Source of the DNA: Azohydromonas lata NBRC 102462
GTDB lineage: Bacteria; Pseudomonadota; Gammaproteobacteria; Burkholderiales; Burkholderiaceae_C
NCBI GenBank assembly: GCA_945878385.1
Contig: CAMCTE010000050.1
Coordinates: forward strand, 1-12,806
Length of the DNA: 12,806 nucleotides
Direction: 5' to 3'
Each line of letters opens with the position of its first letter. Position 1 is the first letter of the stretch. The position numbers and the translations under genes are program-made. Below, one piece after another: positions 1 through 8,030 of the stretch. The notes below the pieces were generated by a model. The model did not search any database, had not been told where the DNA came from, and saw only the letters and a program-made list of their open reading frames with translations.

Positions 1-2
1 AG

Positions 3-38
3 CCCACCCGGCAGCCGCTGGGCGACCGGCCCGCGTGA
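3..38 (+). CDS. rbfA: Probable C-terminal tail of rbfA (ribosome-binding factor A), partial
   Basis: Reading from base 3 gives an 11-codon open tail, P-T-R-Q-P-L-G-D-R-P-A, ending in TGA at 36-38. The stop overlaps the GTG start of truB as GTGA. In betaproteobacteria rbfA, a cold-shock 30S maturation factor, normally sits directly before truB in the nusA-infB-rbfA-truB operon. The identity therefore rests on position and on the charged, proline-rich style of the tail. Eleven residues are too few to recognise the protein by sequence alone. Confidence 0.45.
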   Translation, partial: PTRQPLGDRPA

Positions 39-970
39 AGATCACGCGCAGGCCGGTGCATGGCGTGTTGTTGTTGGACAAGCCTTTGGGACTGTCCAGC
101 AATGATGCGCTGCAAAAGGCCAAGTGGTTGTTGCGTGCTGAAAAGGCCGGGCACACCGGCACACTTGATCCGGCGGCCACCGGTTTGTTGCCCTTGTGCT
201 TCGGCGCGGCCACCAAGTTCAGTCAGGTGAGCCTGGACGCCGACAAGGCTTACGTGGCGCAGGTGCGCCTGGGCGTGGTGACCGACACCGGTGATGCCGA
301 GGGGCGTGTGCTGTCCGAGTCGGCCGTTCAGGTCGATGAAGCGAAGTTGATGGCCGTGCTGGAACGGTTTCGCGGCGAGATCGATCAGTTGCCGCCCATG
401 CATTCGGCGCTCAAGAAAGATGGTCGGCCGTTGTACGAGTACGCCCGCCAAGGCGTGACGGTTGAACGCCAGGTGCGGCGGGTTCACATTCACGAGCTGA
501 AGGCCCAGTGGTCGGCCCCGCAACCTGCACAGCTGCAGTTGCATGTGCGCTGCTCCAAGGGCACCTACATCCGCACGCTGGCCGAGGACATCGGACACGC
601 CCTGGGCTGCGGAGCGTCTTTGGTTGGGTTGCGCCGAGTGGCCAGTGGTGCGCTGCGGGTGGATCAGGCCGTGAGCCTGCCCGAACTTGAAGCGATGGAC
701 GAGGGCCAGCGCTTGGCGCTGCTGCAGCCGGCGGATGCCCTGCTGCGCGATTGGCCTGCGGTAGAACTCGAGGCCGCAGAGGCCGCGCGATTCATCACAG
801 GGTTGCGCCGGCGCCTGGCCCAGCCCGATTGCGAGGCCGTGCGCGTGTACGGGCCTTGCGTGTCACAGACCACCGACCGCCGTCCGCTGCTGGGCAGTGC
901 CCATATCCGGGCCGGCGAACTCATCCCGGACCGCCTGCTCAGCCCGCCTGAAATCCAGGCCCAGGCCTGA
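35..970 (+). CDS. truB: tRNA pseudouridine(55) synthase TruB
   Basis: TruB isomerises U55 in the T-loop of elongator tRNAs to pseudouridine in the cytoplasm. The 311-residue product has the usual family length. It opens with R-P-V-H-G-V-L-L-L-D-K-P, then carries the catalytic motif G-H-T-G-T-L-D-P at about 39-46, with Asp45 as the nucleophile. Further on are the conserved K-A-Y stretch near 71-73 and the C-S-K-G-T-Y-I-R-T-L-A-E-D-I-G motif near 173-187. The C-terminal domain ends in the typical A-G-E-L-I-P-D-R-L-L-S-P. The residue after the catalytic D-P is Ala (D-P-A-A-T-G), where Leu is usual (D-P-L-A-T-G). The GTG start was chosen because it overlaps a plausible rbfA stop (GTGA), which suggests translational coupling. 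The frame stays open to the left edge, so an upstream start is not excluded. typA follows after 89 bp on the same strand. Confidence 0.95.
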   Translation: MKITRRPVHGVLLLDKPLGLSSNDALQKAKWLLRAEKAGHTGTLDPAATGLLPLCFGAATKFSQVSLDADKAYVAQVRLGVVTDTGDAEGRVLSESAVQVDEAKLMAVLERFRGEIDQLPPMHSALKKDGRPLYEYARQGVTVERQVRRVHIHELKAQWSAPQPAQLQLHVRCSKGTYIRTLAEDIGHALGCGASLVGLRRVASGALRVDQAVSLPELEAMDEGQRLALLQPADALLRDWPAVELEAAEAARFITGLRRRLAQPDCEAVRVYGPCVSQTTDRRPLLGSAHIRAGELIPDRLLSPPEIQAQA

Positions 971-982
971 GCACACCGACCA

Positions 983-1002
983 CCGGGCGACTGCGCGCCC
1001 GG
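983..1002 (+). other. GC-rich hairpin between truB and typA
   Basis: CCGGGCG (983-989) pairs perfectly with CGCCCGG (996-1002) around a 6-nt loop. The stem is 13 nt past the truB stop and is not followed directly by a T-run; the nearest one is TTTTT at 1031-1035. It may attenuate transcription or protect the truB mRNA 3' end. It does not look like a full rho-independent terminator. The typA ribosome-binding site TGAGG lies at 1049-1053. Confidence 0.4.
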
Positions 1003-1059
1003 GGTATTGAACGGTCGGTCCGACATCCCGTTTTTCAATTTACGAAACTGAGGCATTCC

Positions 1060-2889
<1,830 letters not shown>

Positions 2890-2895
2890 GCCTCA

Positions 2896-2911
2896 GGCGC
2901 GTCCTCGCGCC
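2896..2911 (+). other. Hairpin just after typA
   Basis: GGCGCG (2896-2901) and CGCGCC (2906-2911) form a perfect 6-bp stem with a TCCT tetraloop, 6 nt past the typA stop. The following GTTCATGTTT is only weakly T-rich. With the second hairpin at 2935-2957 it may reduce readthrough from typA or stabilise the mRNA end. Confidence 0.35.
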
Positions 2912-2934
2912 GTTCATGTTTGCCCCTAAACTGA

Positions 2935-2957
2935 AGCCCCGGCACGACGCCGGGGTT
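2935..2957 (+). other. Second hairpin in the typA downstream gap
   Basis: CCCCGGC (2937-2943) pairs with GCCGGGG (2949-2955) around a 5-nt loop. One G-T and one A-T pair extend the stem to 9 bp. The T-tract after it is too short (TTC) for a standard terminator. It lies 22 nt before the start codon of the small exported protein, just ahead of that gene's ribosome-binding site. Confidence 0.4.
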
Positions 2958-2979
2958 CACACAACAGGGAGAAGAAAAC

Positions 2980-3342
2980 ATGTTTACCACGATGCAACGC
3001 GTGGCCGTAGCGGCCGCATTGGGCCTGGCCTCTTTTGTCGCTTCGGCCAACGCGGATTTCATGCTGGTCAACCGCACGGGTTTTGACTTGCGCGAGATCT
3101 ACATCAGCCCGGCCAACAAGAACAGTTGGGGCCGCGACCGCTTGGGGCGCAACCTGCTTGAAAACGGTCGCTCGCGCAAGTTCGTATTCGCTGATACGGC
3201 TTCCTGCGTGCAGGACCTGAAGGTGATCTTTGACGACGACGGCTCGGAAGCCATCTGGGAAGATTTCAACCTGTGCGAGCTCGACAAGATCACCTTGAAA
3301 TACAACCGGCGCACCCGAGAAGTGACGGCCGAGACCGAATAA
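2980..3342 (+). CDS. Small exported (periplasmic) protein, function unknown
   Basis: The product is 120 residues. It has a Sec signal peptide: a short polar start with one Arg, a hydrophobic stretch V-A-V-A-A-A-L-G-L-A-S-F-V, and a likely cleavage site A-N-A|D after residue 25. The mature part of about 95 residues is acidic and hydrophilic. It starts D-F-M-L-V-N-R-T-G-F-D-L-R-E-I-Y and keeps two cysteines (Cys76 and Cys99) that could form a disulfide in the periplasm. I recall similar short hypothetical proteins with a V-N-R-T-G motif in Comamonadaceae, but know no function. A good ribosome-binding site, AGGGAGAAG at 2966-2974, supports the ATG at 2980; an internal ATG at codon 5 is less likely. 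The permease gene follows 31 bp later on the same strand, so the two may be cotranscribed. Confidence 0.8.
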   Translation: MFTTMQRVAVAAALGLASFVASANADFMLVNRTGFDLREIYISPANKNSWGRDRLGRNLLENGRSRKFVFADTASCVQDLKVIFDDDGSEAIWEDFNLCELDKITLKYNRRTREVTAETE

Positions 3343-3373
3343 GCCGCCGGCGCAGCGCCAGCGCCTCAGGTTC

Positions 3374-4324
3374 ATGAGCCGTCTTCAGGCCGTAGGCCTG
3401 ATGGTGTTGGTGACTCTGCTGTGGAGCATGGCCGGTGTGGTCACGCGACAGGTGGAGCAGGCGCAGGGCTTGACGCTCACCTTTTGGCGCAGTGCCTTCA
3501 ATTCGTTGGCGCTGTTGGTGCTGCTGGCCTGGGTGCGGTCTCCACGGGGCCTGTTCTCAGCCTTGCGCCGGGGCCGCTGGCTGCTTTGGGCATCGGGTGG
3601 CTGCTGGGCGGTCATGTTCACCGCCTTCATGTGGGCCCTGACCATGACCACCGTGGCCAATGTGTTGGTGACGATGGCGCTGGGGCCTTTGATCACCGCC
3701 GTGTTGGCGCGTTGGTTCTTGCGCGAGCGCTTGACGGGACACACCTTCCTGGCGGTGGTGTTAGCCGGCACGGGCTTGGCCGTTATGCAATGGCCTGCCC
3801 TGCGTGCAGCAGGTGCTGTGACACCCGATGCCAACGGGCCCATGCTGATGATGGGGCAGTCGCCAGCGCATGCGGCTGGTCTTTTATTGGCGCTGGCCGT
3901 TCCCGTGGCTGGTGCGGTGAACTGGGTTTTGATCCGTGCGGCGGTTGCACGCGAATCTGAGGATCGCAGCGCTGCGGAAGCACCGGACTTCTTGCTCTCG
4001 GTGTTGATCGGCGCCGTGCTGTCCACGCTATTGGCATCGCTGGGCGCCGAGCCTGCCGAGGTCTCACGGGCGGACCTGGGATGGCTGGCCCTGTTGGGCG
4101 TGTTCCAACTGGCGGTACCCTGCCTGCTGGCGGTACAGGTGGCACGGGTGCTGGAACCCGCCGAGGTTGCGCTGTTGAGCTTGCTGGAGGTGATCTTCGG
4201 TGTGGCTTGGGCCTGGATGGGCACTGCAGAGCAACCGCAAGCGGCGGTGGTCTTGGGCGGCACGGCCGTGATCCTCACCCTGGTGTTGCACGAAGGATGG
4301 AACTGGCGGCAGCGGCGGCCTTAG
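3374..4324 (+). CDS. DMT-superfamily permease, EamA family
   Basis: This 316-residue integral inner-membrane protein is built like drug/metabolite transporters of the EamA type. It has two repeated halves of about five helices each, roughly residues 5-140 and 165-306. The first half carries the usual W-S-M-A-G-V-V-T-R and F-W-R-S signatures near helices 1-2 and F-L-R-E-R-L at 115-120 before helix 5. The second half carries L-E-P-A-E-V-A-L-L-S-L-L-E-V-I-F-G at 260-276, the typical helix 8-9 region. A hydrophilic linker, about 191-205, separates parts of the second half. EamA proteins export or import amino acids, nucleosides and other metabolites, and the substrate cannot be read from the sequence. 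The ribosome-binding site is weak (CAGG at 3367-3370). Confidence 0.88.
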   Translation: MSRLQAVGLMVLVTLLWSMAGVVTRQVEQAQGLTLTFWRSAFNSLALLVLLAWVRSPRGLFSALRRGRWLLWASGGCWAVMFTAFMWALTMTTVANVLVTMALGPLITAVLARWFLRERLTGHTFLAVVLAGTGLAVMQWPALRAAGAVTPDANGPMLMMGQSPAHAAGLLLALAVPVAGAVNWVLIRAAVARESEDRSAAEAPDFLLSVLIGAVLSTLLASLGAEPAEVSRADLGWLALLGVFQLAVPCLLAVQVARVLEPAEVALLSLLEVIFGVAWAWMGTAEQPQAAVVLGGTAVILTLVLHEGWNWRQRRP

Positions 4325-4349
4325 GGGCCGCATGGCGCCCGCCTTGGGC

Positions 4350-4378
4350 TTGGGCCTGTGTGCGCCTTGGGCGACAAT
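4350..4378 (+). promoter_or_regulatory. Candidate dusA promoter
   Basis: TTGGGC (4350-4355, 3/6 match to TTGACA) and GACAAT (4373-4378, 4/6 match to TATAAT) are 17 bp apart. Transcription would begin at or very near the GTG at 4385, giving a leaderless or nearly leaderless dusA message. A 10-bp direct repeat, CGCCTTGGGC at 4340-4349 and 4363-4372, overlaps this region. This is a weak call made by eye. Confidence 0.3.
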
Positions 4379-4384
4379 TTGCGA

Positions 4385-5440
4385 GTGAGTACAACGCCTG
4401 AACCGAGACCGCAAGCGCCGATGAGTGATTGGCGCCTGAGTGTGGCCCCCATGATGGCCTGGACCGATCGGCATTGCCGCCATTTCCACCGGCTCATCAC
4501 GCGCCGCACGCGCCTGTACACCGAGATGGTGACCACGGGCGCCTTGGTGCACGGCGATGTGGAGAAGCATCTGCGCCACGACGCCGCCACCGAGCACCCC
4601 ACCGCGCTCCAGATCGGCGGCAGCGAGCCCGATGAAATGGCGCATGCGGCACGCCTGGCAATGCAATGGGGCTATGACGAGATCAACCTGAATTGCGGCT
4701 GCCCCAGCGAACGGGTGCAGCGGGGGGCTTTCGGGGCCTGCCTGATGAACGAGGCGGCGCTGGTGGCCGACGGCGTGAAGTCCATGCTGGATGCGGTGGG
4801 AGGCGCGATCCCCGTGACGGTCAAGCACCGCATTGGCATCGACCGCATCGAACGCTATGAGTTCGTCAGGGATTTCGTGGTCACGGTGGCGCAGGCAGGC
4901 TGCTCCGTGTTCATCGTGCATGCTCGAAACGCATGGTTGCAGGGCTTGAGCCCAAAGGAAAATCGTGAGATTCCGCCGCTGCGCTACGAGATCGTCCACC
5001 AGCTCAAGCGCGAGTTTGCGCATCTGACGATCTGCATCAACGGTGGGATCACGGCGGGCGAACAGATCGAGTCACAGCTGCAATCGGTGGACGGTGTGAT
5101 GGTGGGCCGTGCGGCGTACCACGACCCGGTCGTCATGGCCGACTGGGATGCCCGGTTCTGGCGGGATGCCACGCCTGTTGAGGTAACCGACGACTGGCGG
5201 CTTTCAATTGAGCAGGCGATGGTGGCCTACATTGAAGCCGAGCACGCGCGCCACAACACGCCCTGGGCGCATGCGGCCACCCACATGCTGGGCCTGTGGA
5301 ACACACGGCCTGGCGCGCGGGCCTGGCGCCGCGTGTGGAGCGACCACCGCCTCAAGTCGAGTCCGGTCAGGGAGGTGTTCGGCCTGGCGTTGCAGGCTCG
5401 GCTGGCTGCGGCGCGGAAGACGCCCGACCTGGTTGAGTGA
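4385..5440 (+). CDS. dusA: tRNA-dihydrouridine(20/20a) synthase DusA
   Basis: DusA is an FMN- and NADPH-dependent enzyme that reduces U20/U20a in the tRNA D-loop. Counting from the ATG at 4421, the FMN-site start L-S-V-A-P-M-M-A-W-T-D-R-H-C-R is at 6-20, Y-T-E-M-V-T-T-G-A at 33-41 and L-Q-I-G-G-S-E-P at 63-70. N-L-N-C-G-C-P-S-E-R-V-Q is at 89-100, with the catalytic Cys at 94. V-K-H-R-I-G-I-D, L-S-P-K-E-N-R-E-I-P-P-L, I-N-G-G-I and D-G-V-M-V-G-R follow in order. E. coli DusA has D (M-L-D-W-T-D) where this protein has A at residue 13. Start choice is uncertain. GTG 4385 (351 aa) sits six bases after a possible -10 box, ATG 4421 gives 339 aa, and neither has a strong Shine-Dalgarno. The last 74 nt overlap the tail of the convergent permease gene. 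Confidence 0.95.
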   Translation: MSTTPEPRPQAPMSDWRLSVAPMMAWTDRHCRHFHRLITRRTRLYTEMVTTGALVHGDVEKHLRHDAATEHPTALQIGGSEPDEMAHAARLAMQWGYDEINLNCGCPSERVQRGAFGACLMNEAALVADGVKSMLDAVGGAIPVTVKHRIGIDRIERYEFVRDFVVTVAQAGCSVFIVHARNAWLQGLSPKENREIPPLRYEIVHQLKREFAHLTICINGGITAGEQIESQLQSVDGVMVGRAAYHDPVVMADWDARFWRDATPVEVTDDWRLSIEQAMVAYIEAEHARHNTPWAHAATHMLGLWNTRPGARAWRRVWSDHRLKSSPVREVFGLALQARLAAARKTPDLVE

Positions 5441-6344
5441 CCAGCCACACGGCTGCCAGCGCCAACACCAGCGCCAAGGCATGTGCGGCCCCCCAGGGTT
5501 CTCCCAGCACGGTCACTCCGACGGCGGCTGAAGACAGCGGAAGAAAGACGGTGAAGATGCCGGCCTGTTGCGCGGGTACCGCGCGCAGGCCCTTCATCCA
5601 CAGCCACACGGTGAGCATGCTGGCGGCCAAGGCATAGAAGACCAGCAGGGCCCAAGTGTTTGCCGGGACGGCTCCGAAATCGAATTGCAGGGCCAGCCAC
5701 ACGCCCAGCGGCGTGGACAGCACCAGCCCCCACAGGTTGATGATGGCGCTGACACGGCGCGCACTGACTTGTGCGCTCAGCCGCTTGCCGATCACCACAT
5801 AGCTGGCTTCGCACAGCATCGCGCCCACCAAGAGCAGGTGGCCCAGTGCCACCTGCTGCCATGGGCTTGGCGCTGCGCCGCCGGCCAGGTCGGTGGCCGG
5901 TTCGCGCTGCAGGGCCAGCAGGGTGACCGCAGTGGCTGTGAAGCCTGCGGCCCACCACACGCGAGCGCTCAGCGGCTCGCGCAGGAACATGCGGGACAAC
6001 AGCGCTACGCAGGCCGGAATACCGGCCATGACCACGCCGGCGCTGACCGCGCCGGCCAGCCAGGTGCCCTGCAGCGCCAGCAGTGTGAACAGGAAGTTGC
6101 CCAACAGGCTTTGCAGGAACAGCAGGCGGTGCTCATGTGTGCTCAGGGGTGGGCGGTCGCGGTCTGGCCTGAGCCAGTGGGCCATCGCCAAGGCCGCCAC
6201 CGCAAAACGAAGCCAAGCGAGCAGCATTACCGGGAAGACAGCCACGAGAAGGGGCGAGAGGCCCACATAGACACCGACCAGGACCATGCTCAGGGTCAGG
6301 CTCAGGTACGCAAGGACGGGCACGATGGGGGTTGAGGCTTGCAC
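5367..6344 (-). CDS. DMT-superfamily permease, EamA family (second copy)
   Basis: This is a 325-residue membrane protein with two EamA halves, about residues 8-146 and 166-304. Typical markers are L-L-A-W-L-R-F at 41-47, G-N-F-L-F-T at 82-87, F-L-R-E-P-L at 120-125, P-A-Q-Q-A-G-I-F-T-V-F-L-P-L at 257-270 and L-G-E-P-W at 280-284. Its sequence differs clearly from the plus-strand permease at 3374, so the two are not a recent duplication. The start is GTG, with AGAGAGA about 11 bases upstream on the minus strand. The last 20 or so residues are a Pro/Ala/Arg-rich tail encoded inside the end of dusA, and are probably cytoplasmic. The substrate is unknown. The gene is divergent from aceA across a 251-bp region. 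Confidence 0.88.
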   Translation of the reverse strand: MQASTPIVPVLAYLSLTLSMVLVGVYVGLSPLLVAVFPVMLLAWLRFAVAALAMAHWLRPDRDRPPLSTHEHRLLFLQSLLGNFLFTLLALQGTWLAGAVSAGVVMAGIPACVALLSRMFLREPLSARVWWAAGFTATAVTLLALQREPATDLAGGAAPSPWQQVALGHLLLVGAMLCEASYVVIGKRLSAQVSARRVSAIINLWGLVLSTPLGVWLALQFDFGAVPANTWALLVFYALAASMLTVWLWMKGLRAVPAQQAGIFTVFLPLSSAAVGVTVLGEPWGAAHALALVLALAAVWLVTQPGRASSAPQPAEPATPGRTPP

Positions 6345-6456
6345 CGATGGATTTTCTCTCTGTTGGACTTGCCTGATGGAAGTGCTTTTCGTATTGAGAA
6401 AAGATGACCTTGATGGGTGCCTGAGCTGATTTCACGAAGAAGCAGCGGTTTTTACG

Positions 6457-6491
6457 ATGCAAAAAGCGAGTTGCAAGTGATTGATTTGCAA
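6457..6491. promoter_or_regulatory. Three phased TTGCAA-like sites upstream of aceA
   Basis: ATGCAA (6457-6462), TTGCAA (6471-6476) and TTGCAA (6486-6491) start 14 and 15 bp apart. TTGCAA is self-complementary, and TGCAA (6458-6462) with TTGCA (6471-6475) also forms an inverted repeat. TTTGCAA-type sites are known for RamB/ScfR-like XRE-family regulators of acetate and propionate genes. Assigning that regulator here is inference from the aceA context. Confidence 0.4.
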
Positions 6492-6509
6492 TAGCGGGCG
6501 GATGATAAA
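6481..6509 (+). promoter_or_regulatory. Candidate aceA promoter
   Basis: TTGATT (6481-6486, 4/6 match to the -35 consensus) and GATAAA (6504-6509, 4/6 match to -10) are 17 bp apart. The start of transcription would then fall near 6516, inside the 24-bp palindrome. That is the layout expected if the palindrome is a repressor operator. A second possible -10, TATAAG at 6522-6527, lies inside the palindrome but lacks a good -35. Confidence 0.35.
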
Positions 6510-6510
6510 A

Positions 6511-6536
6511 CTTATGTCTTATATAAGACATAAGAC
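6511..6536. promoter_or_regulatory. Perfect 24-bp palindrome, probable aceA operator
   Basis: CTTATGTCTTAT (6511-6522) is followed directly by its exact reverse complement (6523-6534). The structure resolves into heptamers of ATAAGAC: two head-to-tail on the plus strand (6523-6529, 6530-6536), one on the minus strand (6516-6522), and a partial fourth at 6511-6515. A further CTTATG occurs at 6547-6552. The region is AT-rich in a GC-rich genome and lies 62-85 bp before the aceA start. Operators built on TCTTATATAAGA look familiar to me from central-carbon genes of betaproteobacteria (GntR-type regulators), but I cannot name the regulator with certainty. Confidence 0.65.
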
Positions 6537-6595
6537 AGAAAACCCTCTTATGATCCGCACATCGCAAACCCGTTTCGCCACAACTGGAGGCCACC

Positions 6596-7912
6596 ATGAC
6601 CCAAATGACCCGTGAACAACAGATTGCCGCCCTCGAGAAAGAGTGGGCCGAGAACCCCCGCTGGAAGGGCGTCAAGCGCGGCTACAGCGCGGCCGACGTG
6701 GTGCGCCTGCGCGGCAGCGTGCAGCCCGAGTACACGCTGGCCAAGCGCGGCGCTGAAAAGCTGTGGGACCTGTGCAATGGCGGCGCCAAGAAGGGCTATG
6801 TGAACGCTTTCGGCGCGATCACGGCCGGTCAAGCCATGCAGCAGGCCAAGGCCGGCCTGGAGGCGGTGTACCTGTCGGGCTGGCAGGTGGCAGCCGACGG
6901 CAACACTTCGGAGACCATGTACCCCGACCAGTCGCTTTACGCCTACGACTCGGTGCCCACCATGGTGCGCCGCATCAACAACACCTTCAAGCGAGCCGAC
7001 GAAATCCAGTGGAGCCGTGGCGTGGGCCCCGGTGACAAGGAAGTCATCGACTACTTTCTGCCTATCGTGGCCGATGCCGAGGCCGGCTTCGGTGGTGTGC
7101 TCAACGCCTTTGAGCTGATGAAGAACATGATCGCCTCCGGTGCGGCTGGCGTGCACTTCGAAGACCAGTTGGCTGCCGTGAAGAAGTGCGGTCACATGGG
7201 CGGCAAGGTGCTGGTGCCCACGGGCGAGGCGGTGGAAAAGTTGATTGCGGCGCGCTTTGCAGCCGATGTGATGGGCGTGCCCACCATCGTGCTGGCCCGC
7301 ACCGATGCAGAGGCCGCCAACCTGTTGACCAGCGACCATGACGCCAACGACAAGCCCTTCCTGACCGGTGAGCGCACGCAGGAAGGTTTCTATCGCGTGG
7401 CCAATGGCCTGGAGCAGGCCATCAGCCGCGGCGTGGCCTACGCGCCTTACGCCGACCTGGTGTGGTGCGAAACCGGCACCCCTGACCTGGGCTTCGCACG
7501 TGAGTTCGCCCAGGCCGTGCACGCCAAGTGCCCGGGTTAGCTGTTGTCCTACAACTGCTCGCCGTCCTTCAACTGGAAGAAGAACCTGGATGACAAGACG
7601 ATTGCCGCATTCCAGGACGAGCTCAGCGCGCTGGGCTACAAGTACCAGTTCATCACGCTGGCCGGTATCCACATCAACTGGTACCAGACCTTCCGCTTTG
7701 CCAACGCCTACGCCAATGGCGAGGGCATGAAGCACTACGTGGAGATGGTGCAGGAGCCCGAGTTCAAGGCGCGCGAGCAGGGTTACACCTTCGTGTCGCA
7801 CCAGCAGGAAGTGGGCGCGGGTTACTTCGACGATGTGACCACTGTGATCCAGGGCGGTTCGTCCAGCGTCAAGGCGCTGACCGGCTCGACCGAGGAAGAA
7901 CAATTCCATTAA
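6596..7912 (+). pseudogene. aceA: Isocitrate lyase AceA, interrupted by one in-frame amber codon
   Basis: Isocitrate lyase cleaves isocitrate to succinate and glyoxylate, the first step of the glyoxylate shunt needed for growth on acetate or fatty acids. The reading frame spans 438 codons, the usual length of the short (E. coli-like) class. The first 314 residues carry S-G-W-Q-V-A-A-D at 94-101 and the catalytic loop K-K-C-G-H at 196-200 (Cys198). Codon 315 is TAG (7538-7540), where the family has Lys in P-G-K-L-L; AAG to TAG is a single-base change. The same frame then continues for 123 residues of well-conserved lyase. These include the active-site Y-N-C-S-P-S-F-N-W, F-V-S-H-Q-Q-E-V-G, and the C-terminal G-S-T-E-E-E-Q-F lid. 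A protein ending at 314 would lack essential active-site residues. No other lesion is visible. GGAGG at 6586-6590 gives a strong ribosome-binding site. Explanations are a recent nonsense mutation, a sequencing error, or amber suppression. A TTG at 7544 could in theory restart translation, but has no clear Shine-Dalgarno. Confidence 0.93.
7538..7540 (+). other. In-frame TAG codon within aceA (codon 315)
   Basis: The bases are GGT-TAG-CTG, reading G-stop-L, where isocitrate lyases read G-K-L. The reading frame is the same on both sides (6596 and 7544 are in phase), so this is a substitution and not a frameshift. Coding similarity does not decay after it. Confidence 0.95.
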
Positions 7913-7916
7913 CGAA

Positions 7917-7928
7917 CCCATTAATGGG
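7917..7928. repeat. 12-bp palindrome after aceA
   Basis: CCCATTAATGGG is a perfect palindrome starting 5 bp past the aceA stop. It is followed by a looser GC-rich hairpin (GGCGCG 7927-7932 with CGCGCC 7946-7951). It may be part of a composite mRNA 3' end together with the terminator downstream. Confidence 0.4.
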
Positions 7929-7966
7929 CGCGCGGTGGCAGCCTCCGCGCCGCCCCGCTGAAGCAG

Positions 7967-7994
7967 GCCCCAGGTACGCCCTGGGGCTTTTTTT
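7967..7994 (+). terminator. Rho-independent terminator of aceA
   Basis: GCCCCAGG (7967-7974) pairs perfectly with CCTGGGGC (7980-7987) around the loop TACGC. Seven T residues (7988-7994) follow directly. It is the only textbook terminator in the window. Being intact just after aceA, it shows that the aceA transcription unit is preserved despite the amber codon. It also insulates bciA from aceA. Confidence 0.92.
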
Positions 7995-8018
7995 CGTGGG
8001 TGCGGTTCGCCGGGTGCC

Positions 8019-8024
8019 TATCAT
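8019..8024 (+). promoter_or_regulatory. Candidate -10 box of bciA (leaderless start)
   Basis: TATCAT matches TATAAT at five of six positions and ends six bases before the ATG at 8031. There is no Shine-Dalgarno in between, so transcription would begin at or next to the start codon. No good -35 is seen at the right distance. Confidence 0.35.
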
Positions 8025-8030
8025 CCCGGT

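Noticed and set aside
983..1002. Rho-independent terminator between truB and typA
   Set aside because: The stem is good, but it is followed by GGTATTGAAC and not by a T-run, so it was listed only as a hairpin.
4064..5023. Long minus-strand open frame spanning the first permease and dusA
   Set aside because: It covers two confident plus-strand genes and has no domain signal, so it is a GC-driven shadow frame.
7538..7540. Pyrrolysine or other programmed recoding at the TAG
   Set aside because: Pyrrolysine occurs in methylamine methyltransferases of archaea and a few bacteria, and the site is an ordinary Lys position in isocitrate lyase. No recoding hairpin was seen next to it.
7544..7912. A separate gene starting at TTG 7544
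   Set aside because: Its product is exactly the C-terminal part of isocitrate lyase in the same frame, with no Shine-Dalgarno. It is better read as the continuation of aceA past the TAG.
6548..7921. 457-codon minus-strand open frame opposite aceA
   Set aside because: Its sequence is repetitive H/G/A/L-rich and antisense to a conserved enzyme. The plus strand explains all the constraint.
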